Shown here: positions 50,124 through 59,049 of the stretch, one piece after another
Position numbering within the stretch: position 1 is the first letter of the stretch
How the letters are laid out: every line of letters begins with the position of its first letter
NCBI GenBank assembly: GCA_039972875.1
Contig: JBDWMA010000052.1
Span: 124,001 to 188,000, forward strand
Length of the DNA: 64,000 bases
DNA from: Pseudoruegeria sp039972875
GTDB taxonomy: Bacteria; Pseudomonadota; Alphaproteobacteria; Rhodobacterales; Rhodobacteraceae
Direction: 5' to 3'
The notes under the pieces: generated by a model
Told to the model about the DNA's origin: nothing
The model's input: only the letters and a program-made list of their open reading frames with translations
Databases searched by the model: none
Translations under genes and position numbers: made by a program

Positions 50124-51107
50124 ATGAATAAAGTATTGGTGAGCGGCGGTGCCGGCTATATTGGCTCGCATGCCTGTAAAGCATTGAAACGTGCGGGCTA
50201 TATCCCCGTTTGTTTTGATAATTATTCTACAGGCTGGGCAGATGCTGTTAAATTTGGCCCCGCAGTTGAGGGCAATTTGATGGATCGTGCCGCACTTGAT
50301 GCAGCATTCCAAGAGCATAATCCGGTGGCGGTCATGCATTTTGCAGCCTTGAGCCAAGTCGGCGAGAGCATGCAGGAGCCTGGAAAATACTGGCGCGAGA
50401 ATGTTCTCGGGGCTGTAAATCTGGTTGAGGCTGCCGTCGCACATGGTTGTTTGAATTTTGTGTTCTCATCCACCTGCGCAACCTATGGCGAGCATGACAA
50501 TATCCTTTTGGATGAGGCGACCCCTCAGCATCCTATCAATGCCTACGGGGCATCTAAGAAGGCGATCGAAGATATCCTTGATAACTTCGCGCAAAGTGAC
50601 GGTCTACGGCACGTCATTTTTCGCTATTTTAATGTGGCCGGTGCAGATCCTGAAGGTGAAATTGGAGAGTTTCATCAGCCAGAAACTCATTTGATCCCGT
50701 TAATGTTGGATGCAATTGAGGGTAAACGCCCGGCGTTAACCGTTTATGGCACAGATTATGACACACCGGATGGCACGTGCATTCGGGACTATGTACACGT
50801 TATGGATCTGGTGGACGCCCATGTTTTGGGTCTTGGTTGGCTTGAAGATGGCAAAGAGAACGCTGTATTTAATCTGGGTACTGGCAGTGGGTTTTCTGTC
50901 CGGGAAGTCATTGATCATTCCAGAGCGGTGACAAACCAAGAAGTCCCCGTGGTTGAGGGCGATCGTCGGGCCGGGGATTGTACAAAGCTTGTGTCAGGCA
51001 GCGAAAAAGCGGAAAAAGAACTGGGTTGGACACCGACCCGTTCAACGCTGGAGGCTATGATAGCAGATGCCTGGAGATGGCACCAAAACGGACATTATCA
51101 AAAATAA
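50124..51107 (+). CDS. galE: UDP-glucose 4-epimerase
   Basis: A 327-residue extended SDR enzyme that interconverts UDP-glucose and UDP-galactose. The NAD motif is GGAGYIGSHACKAL, the catalytic Ser/Thr and Tyr lie in FSSTCATYG and NAYGASKKAIE, and RYFNVAGADPEGEIGE follows. GGAGG is upstream of the start codon. Position between galU and glycosyltransferase genes supports use in surface polysaccharide rather than galactose catabolism. Confidence 0.94.
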   Translation: MNKVLVSGGAGYIGSHACKALKRAGYIPVCFDNYSTGWADAVKFGPAVEGNLMDRAALDAAFQEHNPVAVMHFAALSQVGESMQEPGKYWRENVLGAVNLVEAAVAHGCLNFVFSSTCATYGEHDNILLDEATPQHPINAYGASKKAIEDILDNFAQSDGLRHVIFRYFNVAGADPEGEIGEFHQPETHLIPLMLDAIEGKRPALTVYGTDYDTPDGTCIRDYVHVMDLVDAHVLGLGWLEDGKENAVFNLGTGSGFSVREVIDHSRAVTNQEVPVVEGDRRAGDCTKLVSGSEKAEKELGWTPTRSTLEAMIADAWRWHQNGHYQK

Positions 51108-51137
51108 CAGAATGCCGCTGGGATCAGGGGTTCTCTG

Positions 51138-52148
51138 ATGCAGGACTGGTGGACGGCCTATCGATTGCGTTGGCGCAGGAGGAAATACCTTCTGCGCGCT
51201 TTACGTAAATCTCGGGAGCTGACGTGCCTACATGATGTCACATCTGATATCAGATCTGACGATATCCTCCTGTTTTCCACTGTTAGAAATGAGATGGAGC
51301 GGTTGCCTCATTTTCTGGAGTTCTATCGTAAACGTGGCATCAATCAATTTTTGATTGTCGATAACGCCAGCGATGATGGGACGACTGAATTCCTACAACA
51401 GCAGCCTGACGTGTCTTTGTGGGGCACGGAATGCAGCTATCGGAAATCTCGGTTTGGTGTTGATTGGTTGAACGGACTGCAGAGCCGTTATGGGAGCGGT
51501 CACTGGTGTTTAACGGCTGATGCGGATGAACTTTTGGTCATTCCAACAGATGCCAGCCAGAATATACGCCATTTAATCGCAGACCTAGAACAGGACGCAC
51601 ATAAGACGTTTTCTGCACTTATGTTGGATTGTTACCCCAAAGGAGCTGTCAGTAAGGCTGAGGTCTTGGCAGGAGGGGATCCAATGGACGTGGTGGGCTG
51701 GTTTGATGCTGAGGGCTATACGTGGGAGCTCCAAGATAAATTTCAGAATATATCGATCCGCGGAGGCCCTCGGATGCGGATGTTCTTCGCGGGGGCACCC
51801 GAAAAGGCACCCCATCTGCATAAAACACCCTTGGTAAAATGGAGAAAAGGGTATGCTTATGCCAGCTCTACCCACTTGTTGCTCCCGCGTACGTTAAATG
51901 CGGGGTTTGACGCAAGACGCGATGCACCGACTGGCGTTTTTCTTCATACCAAGTTTCAAAATACGATCGTGGATAAATCGACTAAAGAGCGCCTTCGAGC
52001 TGAGCATTTTACGCATCCAGATGCCTATGCGTCATATTATGACTCCATTGCGTCTGATCCAGATTTTTGGACAACGGACTCGCAAAAATTCTCAGACTAT
52101 GAACAATTGATCCACCTTGGACTAATGACACGTGGTATTCGACGCTAA
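51138..52148 (+). CDS. Family 2 glycosyltransferase (first tandem copy)
   Basis: A 336-residue cytoplasmic glycosyltransferase of the GT2_4 kind. The N-terminus is basic (YRLRWRRRKYLLRALRKSRE); then LFSTVRNEMERLPHFLEFY and FLIVDNASDDGTTEFL form the nucleotide-sugar part, and TADADELLVIP carries the metal-binding DxD. The remainder, with MLDCYPKGAVSKA and WFDAEGYTWE, is shared with the next gene. The sugar transferred is unknown. It begins 30 bases after galE. Confidence 0.85.
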   Translation: MQDWWTAYRLRWRRRKYLLRALRKSRELTCLHDVTSDIRSDDILLFSTVRNEMERLPHFLEFYRKRGINQFLIVDNASDDGTTEFLQQQPDVSLWGTECSYRKSRFGVDWLNGLQSRYGSGHWCLTADADELLVIPTDASQNIRHLIADLEQDAHKTFSALMLDCYPKGAVSKAEVLAGGDPMDVVGWFDAEGYTWELQDKFQNISIRGGPRMRMFFAGAPEKAPHLHKTPLVKWRKGYAYASSTHLLLPRTLNAGFDARRDAPTGVFLHTKFQNTIVDKSTKERLRAEHFTHPDAYASYYDSIASDPDFWTTDSQKFSDYEQLIHLGLMTRGIRR

Positions 52149-52240
52149 ACACTGGATTTGGGTGGAAAAAATCGCTACCACTCAGGGGGTGAATACTCTT
52201 AGAGTATGGGATCGTTTTCAACGTTGGGCAGAAGTAAAGC

Positions 52241-53251
52241 TTGGATCTCTTTGATAAATATCTTTTGAGATGGCGTCGCCGGCGCTGGTTGTATCGCGCC
52301 GTACGGAAGCGGCGGCAGCTAAAGCCGATCTCTAACAGAACGGATACTATCCGCACGGACGACATTCTTTTGTGCGTGACGGTGCGCGATGAGATGCTGC
52401 GTCTGCCCTATTTTCTGAAATACTATCGAAATCTTGGGGTAGAGCATTTCCTGATTATTGATAATGGCAGTACCGACGGGACCGTAAATTATCTAAAAGA
52501 CCAGAGAGACGTTTCCATTTGGAGAACTAAGGCGAGCTACAAGCGTGCCCGTTTTGGGGTGGATTGGATCAACTGGCTATTGCTTCGGTATGCGCGCAAC
52601 CATTGGGTTATTACTGTCGATGTGGATGAGTTTTTTGTTTATCCATTTTGCGATACGCGGTCACTGCGCGCTTTGACCGATTGGTTGGATTCCAGCGATA
52701 TGCCATCCTTTGGCGCGATGATGCTGGATATGTACCCCAAAGGCAGTATTGATCAGGTCCCCTATCGATCAGGTCAAGACCCCATGGAGATCCTATCTTG
52801 GTTTGACGCTGGAAATTATTCGATTACGCGAAACCCAAAGTTCAAAAACCTGTGGATTCAAGGGGGGCCTCGTTCACGGGTCTTTTTTTCGGAAAACCCC
52901 CATCAAGCCCCCGCGTTAAACAAGTTACCGTTGGTGAAGTGGGACTGGCGGTACGCTTATGAATCGTCGACACATATGCTATTGCCGCGGTCGTTAAACG
53001 TGACCTATGAACGCAATGGCGGTGAGGTGGCTTCGGGTATTCTGTTGCACACCAAATTTTTGCCAACTTTCGATGGCAAGGTCGCAGAAGAAATGGTGCG
53101 CAATCAGCACTATGGCAACAGCAAAGAATATAAAACCTACCATGATGGCTTACAGGATAATCCAGAGTTCTGGTGCAAGTGGTCAGAAAAATACATTAAC
53201 TGGCGTCAGTTGGAGATTTTAGGTTTAATGTCAAAAGGGAACTGGGCGTAG
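52241..53251 (+). CDS. Family 2 glycosyltransferase (second tandem copy)
   Basis: Also 336 residues and clearly paralogous to the preceding gene over its full length: LLRWRRRRWLYRAVRKRRQ, CVTVRDEMLRLPYFLKYY, FLIIDNGSTDGTVNYL, DxD in TVDVDEFFVYP and MLDMYPKGSIDQ. The start appears to be TTG 52241, which aligns with the N-terminus of its paralogue; a later start would cut into the conserved part. A gap of 92 bases separates the two. The copies differ enough to act on different sugars or acceptors. Confidence 0.82.
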   Translation: MDLFDKYLLRWRRRRWLYRAVRKRRQLKPISNRTDTIRTDDILLCVTVRDEMLRLPYFLKYYRNLGVEHFLIIDNGSTDGTVNYLKDQRDVSIWRTKASYKRARFGVDWINWLLLRYARNHWVITVDVDEFFVYPFCDTRSLRALTDWLDSSDMPSFGAMMLDMYPKGSIDQVPYRSGQDPMEILSWFDAGNYSITRNPKFKNLWIQGGPRSRVFFSENPHQAPALNKLPLVKWDWRYAYESSTHMLLPRSLNVTYERNGGEVASGILLHTKFLPTFDGKVAEEMVRNQHYGNSKEYKTYHDGLQDNPEFWCKWSEKYINWRQLEILGLMSKGNWA

Positions 53252-53261
53252 GCAAGATCGA

Positions 53262-54962
53262 ATGACCGTAGGAATTGTTATGCTGGCGCATACGGCGCTT
53301 GAGCGTGCAGCAGAGGTTGCGCGACACTGGCACGATTACGGTTGTCCGGTGGTTATACACGTGGATAAACGGGTACCAGCTCATGAATTTGATCCCTTTG
53401 TCGAAAGCCTCTCGGATCTTGAAAACCTTCGTTTCATTCGCCGTTTGAAATGTCAGTGGGGCAGGTGGTCGTTGGTTGAGGCGTCGCAGATTGCGTCGAC
53501 CAAGATTTTGGCAGACTTTCCAGACGTCAGCCACGTTTATCTGTCCTCAGGGTCTTGTCTGCCATTGCGTCCGGTCAAAGAGTTGGTCGACTATTTGGCG
53601 GAGCGTCCCAAGACAGATTTCATTGAATCTGTGACCACCAAAGATGTCCCATGGACCGTTGGTGGCTTAGATGCTGAAAGATTTACCTTACGGTTTCCGT
53701 TCTCGTGGAAAAACCAACGCCGATTGTTTGATGCCTATGTACGAGTGCAAAGGGCGGTTCGTTTTAAACGCAAAATTCCCTTGGGTTTGGTGCCGCATAT
53801 GGGCTCGCAGTGGTGGTGCCTGACGCGCCAGACTCTGTCTGCAATCCTAGAGGACCCGGAGCGGCGAACCTACGATAGATATTTTCGACGCGTTTGGATA
53901 CCGGATGAATCCTATTACCAGACTTTGGCCCGGCAGTATTCGACCCGCATTGAAAGCCGTTCCTTGACGCTGTCGAAATTTGACTTTCAAGGTAAGCCCC
54001 ACATTTTCTATGATGACCACCTTCAGATGCTGCGTCGCTCAGACTGTTTTGTTGCTCGCAAGATCTGGCCTCAGGCGGATAAATTGTATGCAGCGTTTCT
54101 AACGTCTCCGGAAGGGGCGATGAAGCGGGCTGAGCCAAATCCCGGTAAAATTGACCGTATATTCTCAAAGGCCGTGGAAAGACGGACTCAGGGGCGTCCG
54201 GGTCTGTTTATGCAAAGTCGTTTTCCCAAAAAAGGCAGTGAAAATGGGCTGACGTCGGCCTCTTATGCTGTCCTTGAAGGGTTTTCTGACCTGTTCGTGG
54301 ATTTTGATGTTTGGTTGGCCAAGGCAACAGGGATGCGGGTGCACGGCCATCTTTTTGCTCAAGACCGTGCGCATTTCACCAAAGGGCAGACGGTTTTTAG
54401 TGGCTCCCTGAGTGAAAGTGCAAAGCTGCGCGATTACAACCCAGAGGCCTTTTTGACCAGCCTGATTTGGAACACCCGTGGAGAACGGCAGTGTTTTCAA
54501 TTTGGACCGCGTGACAGTCAACGGATTGGTGGGTTTCTTGCGAATGATACCAATGCAAATATCGCGGTTATTACCGGGGCTTGGGCGATCCCTTTGTTCA
54601 ATTCGAACAAAAACTTTGGCGAAATACGAGAGCAGGCAGCAGCGTTTCAAAAAATCGAAAATGAACATTTGCAATTGCTGCGGGCATCGTGGGCAAAAGC
54701 TCGGATTCGGATCTGGACTATGGCGGATTTTGTCGAGGCCCCAATGGAACCATTGCAGATGGTGATCGATGAAATCAGCCCGCGTCCGATGCGTCGCTTA
54801 AACGAGGCCCCAAAGATGGTGGATTTGACTGGTTTCGGGCAATTCTTGCAAAACCTAAAGAACCAAGGGATGCATCCGTATTTGATGGGCGATTTCCCGG
54901 TTGGTGATGACCCTCTGCCCGGCAAACCGACACGTCGTAAACCCTATTTGGTGAAACATTGA
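53262..54962 (+). CDS. GT14-type (core-2/I-branching) glycosyltransferase with C-terminal DUF5927-like region
   Basis: A 566-residue protein. Residues ~1-270 resemble the branching beta-1,6-N-acetylglucosaminyl- and xylosyltransferase family (GIVMLAHTALERAAEVARHW, VIHVDKRVP, VSHVYLSSGSCLPLRPVKEL, HMGSQWWCLTRQTL, PDESYYQTLAR). Residues ~290-540 form a second region that in bacteria usually follows this domain and has no known function. It begins 10 bases after the second GT2 gene, as part of one operon. Sugar and acceptor are unknown. Confidence 0.82.
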   Translation: MTVGIVMLAHTALERAAEVARHWHDYGCPVVIHVDKRVPAHEFDPFVESLSDLENLRFIRRLKCQWGRWSLVEASQIASTKILADFPDVSHVYLSSGSCLPLRPVKELVDYLAERPKTDFIESVTTKDVPWTVGGLDAERFTLRFPFSWKNQRRLFDAYVRVQRAVRFKRKIPLGLVPHMGSQWWCLTRQTLSAILEDPERRTYDRYFRRVWIPDESYYQTLARQYSTRIESRSLTLSKFDFQGKPHIFYDDHLQMLRRSDCFVARKIWPQADKLYAAFLTSPEGAMKRAEPNPGKIDRIFSKAVERRTQGRPGLFMQSRFPKKGSENGLTSASYAVLEGFSDLFVDFDVWLAKATGMRVHGHLFAQDRAHFTKGQTVFSGSLSESAKLRDYNPEAFLTSLIWNTRGERQCFQFGPRDSQRIGGFLANDTNANIAVITGAWAIPLFNSNKNFGEIREQAAAFQKIENEHLQLLRASWAKARIRIWTMADFVEAPMEPLQMVIDEISPRPMRRLNEAPKMVDLTGFGQFLQNLKNQGMHPYLMGDFPVGDDPLPGKPTRRKPYLVKH

Positions 54963-54965
54963 TTT

Positions 54966-56405
54966 ATGTCTCAACGTTTTGATTATTTCGTCATTTTGGC
55001 GGGGATGCGTACAGGATCCAATTTTCTGGAATCTAACCTAAATGCATTTGAGGATATCACTTGCTACGGTGAGGCTTTCAATCCTTATTTTATTGGGGTG
55101 CCAGACCAAGAAAACGTTCTGGGGATTACCGTTGAACAACGGGACGACGACCCCTTCCGTTTGTTAAATGCTATGGTTGCAGAAACAAAAGGCATGCCCG
55201 GTTTCCGACTGTTCCATAATCATGATCCTAGGATCCTTGAACATGTATTAAAAGATCATCATTGTGCCAAAGTCGTTTTGACCCGCAACCCAGTGGAAAG
55301 TTTCGTGTCCTTACGTATCGCAAAGGAAACGGGACAGTGGAAGCTGACCAATGTCAAACACCAAAAAAGTGCGGATGTCCGATTTGACCCAGAACAGTTC
55401 ACGCATTTTCTGACCGAACATCAGGCGTATCACGGCCACATCCGTGAGGTGCTTCAGTCCGGGGGGCAGACGGCCTTTCACATAGATTATGCCGACCTTC
55501 AAAAAATTGAAGTTGTGAATGGTCTTGGCCAGTATTTGGGTGCGTCTCAGCCTTTGGACAAATTGCAAAACACATTGAAAAGACAAAATCCGGGCGCGCT
55601 TCGCGATAAAGTGCGTAACCCAGGCGAAATGGATAAAGCACTGGCGGATGTAGATTTGTTCGAAGTTGACGTCGTTTCGGTTGCAGAGCCAGCCCGTGGG
55701 GCTTCGGTCCCGAGCTACATTGCAGCGCCAAAGACGCCGTTAATGTTTCAGCCTATTCCAGGCGGGCCAACGCAGGTCGTGAAGCAGTGGATGGCGGATC
55801 TTGACGATGTATCCCCTGATGCGTTGATCACAGGATTCACACAAAAAACGCTCCGAAAATGGATGCGGGAAAATAGGGGGCACCGCGTATTTACGGTCGT
55901 CCGCCACCCGGTGGAGCGGGTGTATCAAACTTTTTGCAATAAAATTTTGTCGCAGAATGAACAATCTTATCCTGAAATACGGGCCAAGCTGACGAAAGCG
56001 TTTAATATCCCTCTTCCCCAAGATCCATTTGATCCGGGGTACGATATTGATGCGCATAGAGAGGCCTTCTTAGGGTTTTTGAAATTCCTGAAGGGAAACC
56101 TTTCTGGACAAACTGCCCTGCGTGTAGATAGCGCTTGGGCAAGCCAGACACATATTATTCAGGGCTTGTCCCAAGTTGCCCCACCTGATTTGGTGGTGCG
56201 GGAGAACAACCTGACATTGGCATTAGCGTATTTAGCTGCGGAAATTGGTGGGCAAGCGCCAGCCTTAACAGAACCGCAAAACAACACGCCATATACCTTG
56301 ATAGAGACCTATTCTGGAGACGTCGAAAAACAGACCAAAGATGTCTACAGCCGGGACTATTTGAATTTTGGTTTTAAACCGTGGGGTAAGTCTAAATCTA
56401 TCTAG
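54966..56405 (+). CDS. Sulfotransferase-like protein with two sulfotransferase-type regions
   Basis: A 479-residue cytoplasmic protein. Residues 1-~215 look like a NodH-type carbohydrate sulfotransferase: the PAPS 5'-phosphosulfate loop GMRTGSNFLESN (13-24) and the 3'-phosphate motif VVLTRNPVESFVSLR (103-117). Residues ~300-430 carry a second 3'-phosphate-like motif, FTVVRHPVERVYQTFCNKI (309-327), of the Sulfotransfer_2 type but without an obvious P-loop of its own. It would transfer sulfate from PAPS to a glycan made by the neighbours. It starts 3 bases after the GT14 gene and ends four bases into ptsN, tail to tail. Confidence 0.78.
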   Translation: MSQRFDYFVILAGMRTGSNFLESNLNAFEDITCYGEAFNPYFIGVPDQENVLGITVEQRDDDPFRLLNAMVAETKGMPGFRLFHNHDPRILEHVLKDHHCAKVVLTRNPVESFVSLRIAKETGQWKLTNVKHQKSADVRFDPEQFTHFLTEHQAYHGHIREVLQSGGQTAFHIDYADLQKIEVVNGLGQYLGASQPLDKLQNTLKRQNPGALRDKVRNPGEMDKALADVDLFEVDVVSVAEPARGASVPSYIAAPKTPLMFQPIPGGPTQVVKQWMADLDDVSPDALITGFTQKTLRKWMRENRGHRVFTVVRHPVERVYQTFCNKILSQNEQSYPEIRAKLTKAFNIPLPQDPFDPGYDIDAHREAFLGFLKFLKGNLSGQTALRVDSAWASQTHIIQGLSQVAPPDLVVRENNLTLALAYLAAEIGGQAPALTEPQNNTPYTLIETYSGDVEKQTKDVYSRDYLNFGFKPWGKSKSI

Positions 56406-56872
56406 GCTGCTTGTGCATTTTCTGAGGCGACCAAAATCGCATGGAGCGTGGCAGAATCTTCGTTGGCACGCAATTTAGCACAAATAGATGAATCACGCAT
56501 GGTGCGAGACACTAGGGCGAGTGCCTTGAGGTGCTCAACACCAGAATCCACCGGTGCAAACAGGGCAAAGACAAGATCAACCGGTTTGCGGTCCACAGAT
56601 TCATAGTCCAATGGTTTTTCGATTTTAAGAAATACGCCTACGACGGAGTCGATCCCGTCCAGACGGGCATGGGGGAGGGCAATTCCATTGCCCACCCCTG
56701 TCGGGCCTAGAGATTCACGCTCTAACAGCGCTTCGACGGCAATCCGAGAAGAAACACCACAGCATGCTTCAGCGGTATCACCAAGGTCTTGAAAAAGACG
56801 CTTCTTGCTAGATGCGTTGCTCACAACCTTGACGGCTGTGGACTTTAGGATGCTCGAAAGTACCATGTCCAT
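56402..56872 (-). CDS. ptsN: PTS IIA-like nitrogen regulatory protein PtsN
   Basis: A 156-residue EIIA(Ntr) protein, a phosphorylated regulator of potassium and nitrogen balance. The phospho-accepting histidine lies in GIALPHARLDGI. ALLERESLGPTGVGNG and the segment DYESVDRKPVDLVFALFAP are typical. It follows hpf on the same strand with a 32-base gap, the normal order in proteobacteria. No HPr or EI(Ntr) gene is in the window. ATG 56866 is a possible alternative start. Confidence 0.92.
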   Translation of the reverse strand: MDMVLSSILKSTAVKVVSNASSKKRLFQDLGDTAEACCGVSSRIAVEALLERESLGPTGVGNGIALPHARLDGIDSVVGVFLKIEKPLDYESVDRKPVDLVFALFAPVDSGVEHLKALALVSRTMRDSSICAKLRANEDSATLHAILVASENAQAA

Positions 56873-56904
56873 GCTCTTTTTTGCCTGTAGACCCCATTTT
56901 CGCG

Positions 56905-57480
56905 TTAACCCGCGTTTTGAGGATCAATCCACCCGATGTTCCCATCTTCACGACGGTAAACGACGTTTATTCCACTGTTGCCTTCTTTGCGAAACACCAG
57001 CAAGGGTGATCCACCAATTTCCATTTGCATAACCGCTTCACCCACTGACAGTTCTGGAACTTGTGTTTCCATCTCTGCGATGATCATCGGCTGCAGGGAG
57101 TCAGGCTCCCCGCCATCCGAATCCTCGGATGAGGCGAGGATATACGAGGATGCCCCGAAAAGTTCAACAGGTTGTGAACGCTCACGGTGGTGGTCCTTTA
57201 GGCGACGTTTATAACGTCTAAGCTGTTTTTCCATCTTTGCGTTGCAGCTGTCAAATGCGGCATAAATTTCAGTCGCATGGGCCCGCGCCTGTGCGGTTAG
57301 CCCGGTTGATAAATGTACTGTAGCTTCGCAAACATATTCATGTGCGCTCTTTGAAAACACGATATTTGCATCAGTCGGTCGTTCAGCATATTTGTCCACA
57401 ACGACTCCGAGCTCATCTTTGACGTGCGATTGAAGAGCATTGCCAATGTCGATTTGCTTGCCACTGATTTGATAACGCAT
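56905..57480 (-). CDS. hpf: Ribosome hibernation promoting factor, long form
   Basis: A 191-residue protein that binds stalled ribosomes and forms 100S dimers in stationary phase. The N-terminal S30AE domain starts MRYQISGKQIDIGNALQSHV; after a linker the C-terminal dimerisation domain (about 130-189: EAVMQMEIGGSPLLVFRKE, INVVYRREDGNIGWIDP) makes it a long HPF. AAGGAGGTTTC sits just before the start codon, an unusually strong ribosome-binding site. rpoN, often located between lptB and hpf in other proteobacteria, is missing here. Confidence 0.94.
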   Translation of the reverse strand: MRYQISGKQIDIGNALQSHVKDELGVVVDKYAERPTDANIVFSKSAHEYVCEATVHLSTGLTAQARAHATEIYAAFDSCNAKMEKQLRRYKRRLKDHHRERSQPVELFGASSYILASSEDSDGGEPDSLQPMIIAEMETQVPELSVGEAVMQMEIGGSPLLVFRKEGNSGINVVYRREDGNIGWIDPQNAG

Positions 57481-57788
57481 GAAACCTCCTTATTTCCAAA
57501 AAAAGGACAGTACTTTAGCCTAATTGGCAAAGTTCTAAATAAACGTTGATCCTGATTGGGTGTGTGACACTTGTCGTGCTGGCAACCCTCGTTGCGCACA
57601 TGCCTTGACTGCTGATCTGGGACGTTTTTTTTAGCCTGTCCATATACTCATTTGGCGCTAGCAAGCAGGGGTCTGTCAATCACTTACCGCACTTGAATAG
57701 GACAAATTTTCAAAATCAGGTGCCGAAGTGCTGAAATTAAAGGATAAATATGGAGCGGATTTTGGCCGTGTTTTGAAGGACCACAGGT
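57481..57788. other. ~310-base non-coding gap between hpf and lptB
   Basis: I see no gene. The stretch must hold the hpf promoter on the minus strand, but no clear -35/-10 pair stands out. rpoN occupies this position in many proteobacteria. Confidence 0.6.
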
Positions 57789-58547
57789 TTAGCCGATTGA
57801 AAAGTTATCGCCAAGGTAGACGCGTCGAACGTTTTCATCTTTGACAACTTCTTCGGTTGTACCGCTCATCAGGATAATCCCATCATGGAGGATGTATGCA
57901 CGGTCCACAATTTCAAGGGTTTCGCGGACATTGTGGTCAGTGATGAGGACACCGATCCCTCGATTCTTGAGGTCCGCGACAAGTCCGCGAATTTCACCAA
58001 CGGCGATTGGATCTACCCCAGCAAATGGTTCATCCAAGAGGACAAAACGCGGATTCGCGGCAAGGCACCGGGCGATTTCAACGCGACGTCTTTCCCCTCC
58101 AGATAGAGCTAACGCTGGCGCGCGCCGTAAATGACTGATTGAAAACTCACTCAATAAATCATCAAGACGTTCGCGTCGTTTATGCAATCCAGAGACAGAA
58201 ATTTCGAGGATCGCCATGATGTTTTCTTCGACGCTCAACCCTCGAAAAATCGAAACTTCTTGCGGCAAATATCCGATTCCTAGTTTGGCCCGCCGATACA
58301 TAGGAAGCATTGTGACGTCACGTCCATCTATCAGAACTTGGCCGCCTTCGGGGGTGACAAGGCCTGCAATTGAGTAAAAGCAGGTGGTTTTCCCTGATCC
58401 ATTTGGTCCCAACAGCGCAACGACTTCACCGCGTTGTAGTTCTAGGTTTACGTCGCGGATCACCATGCGTTTGCGATAGCTCTTGCGGAGGGAACGAATA
58501 ACAAGACCGCCCTGTGGGTTTGTTTCTTGCGGAGAGTTGTCTTTCAT
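57789..58547 (-). CDS. lptB: LPS export ABC transporter ATP-binding protein
   Basis: A 252-residue ATPase that powers LPS extraction by LptFG. Walker A is GPNGSGKTT, signature LSGGERRRVEIARCLA, Walker B FVLLDEPFAGVDP and switch His in LITDHNVRETLEI, all typical of LptB. Its start overlaps the lptA stop by four bases (ATGA). LptF and LptG are not in the window. Confidence 0.96.
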   Translation of the reverse strand: MKDNSPQETNPQGGLVIRSLRKSYRKRMVIRDVNLELQRGEVVALLGPNGSGKTTCFYSIAGLVTPEGGQVLIDGRDVTMLPMYRRAKLGIGYLPQEVSIFRGLSVEENIMAILEISVSGLHKRRERLDDLLSEFSISHLRRAPALALSGGERRRVEIARCLAANPRFVLLDEPFAGVDPIAVGEIRGLVADLKNRGIGVLITDHNVRETLEIVDRAYILHDGIILMSGTTEEVVKDENVRRVYLGDNFSIG

Positions 58548-59047
58548 TTTTTGGGTGCGCCGCCAAGGGTGGTCTTTACGCGTCCTTCAAGCCGCGCAGT
58601 GCCATTTGTAATATCCGCGACCAATTTTTCGGCGGACATGACATTCTGTCCCTGAGTTAACAAAACGTTGCCGGTCATCTCTATTTCGCCGGACGCGATT
58701 GTATAGACGGCGTTATCTGCTTCTGCCGCCTCAAGACCATTCACGAGGATAACATTGCCACTGGCAAACAGCTTTGAAATTCCATTGGCGGCGTTGTCAG
58801 CTGAGTTCGCATATTCCACGCGCATTGTATTTGCGGATAATTTCATTTCCCCCTGAATGACAATGACGTTGCCGGAAAATAGTGCTGAGCCATCGGTTTG
58901 ATCGACCTCAAGTTGATCTGCGGCCACTTCTACGGGTTGGGACGCATCCCCCGTGAAACCACCAAAACCGACTTGGGCTGATTGCGCTGAGATCATCCCC
59001 GGCATCAATACGCACAGGGCTAACCCCCGTAGAAAATGTTGTAACAT
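58544..59047 (-). CDS. lptA: LPS transport periplasmic protein LptA
   Basis: A 167-residue periplasmic bridge protein. Signal peptide MLQHFLRGLALCVLMPGMISA, then an OstA-like beta-jellyroll: PVEVAADQLEVDQTDGSALF, GNVIVIQGEMKLSANTMRVEY and GNVLLTQGQNVMSAEKLV. Two bases separate it from the lptC stop, and it is coupled to lptB. Confidence 0.92.
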   Translation of the reverse strand: MLQHFLRGLALCVLMPGMISAQSAQVGFGGFTGDASQPVEVAADQLEVDQTDGSALFSGNVIVIQGEMKLSANTMRVEYANSADNAANGISKLFASGNVILVNGLEAAEADNAVYTIASGEIEMTGNVLLTQGQNVMSAEKLVADITNGTARLEGRVKTTLGGAPKK

Positions 59048-59049
59048 AA

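Noticed and set aside
52193..52207. ATACTC/GAGTAT hairpin between the tandem glycosyltransferases
   Set aside because: Only six weak pairs, no T-tract; too small to claim as a terminator.
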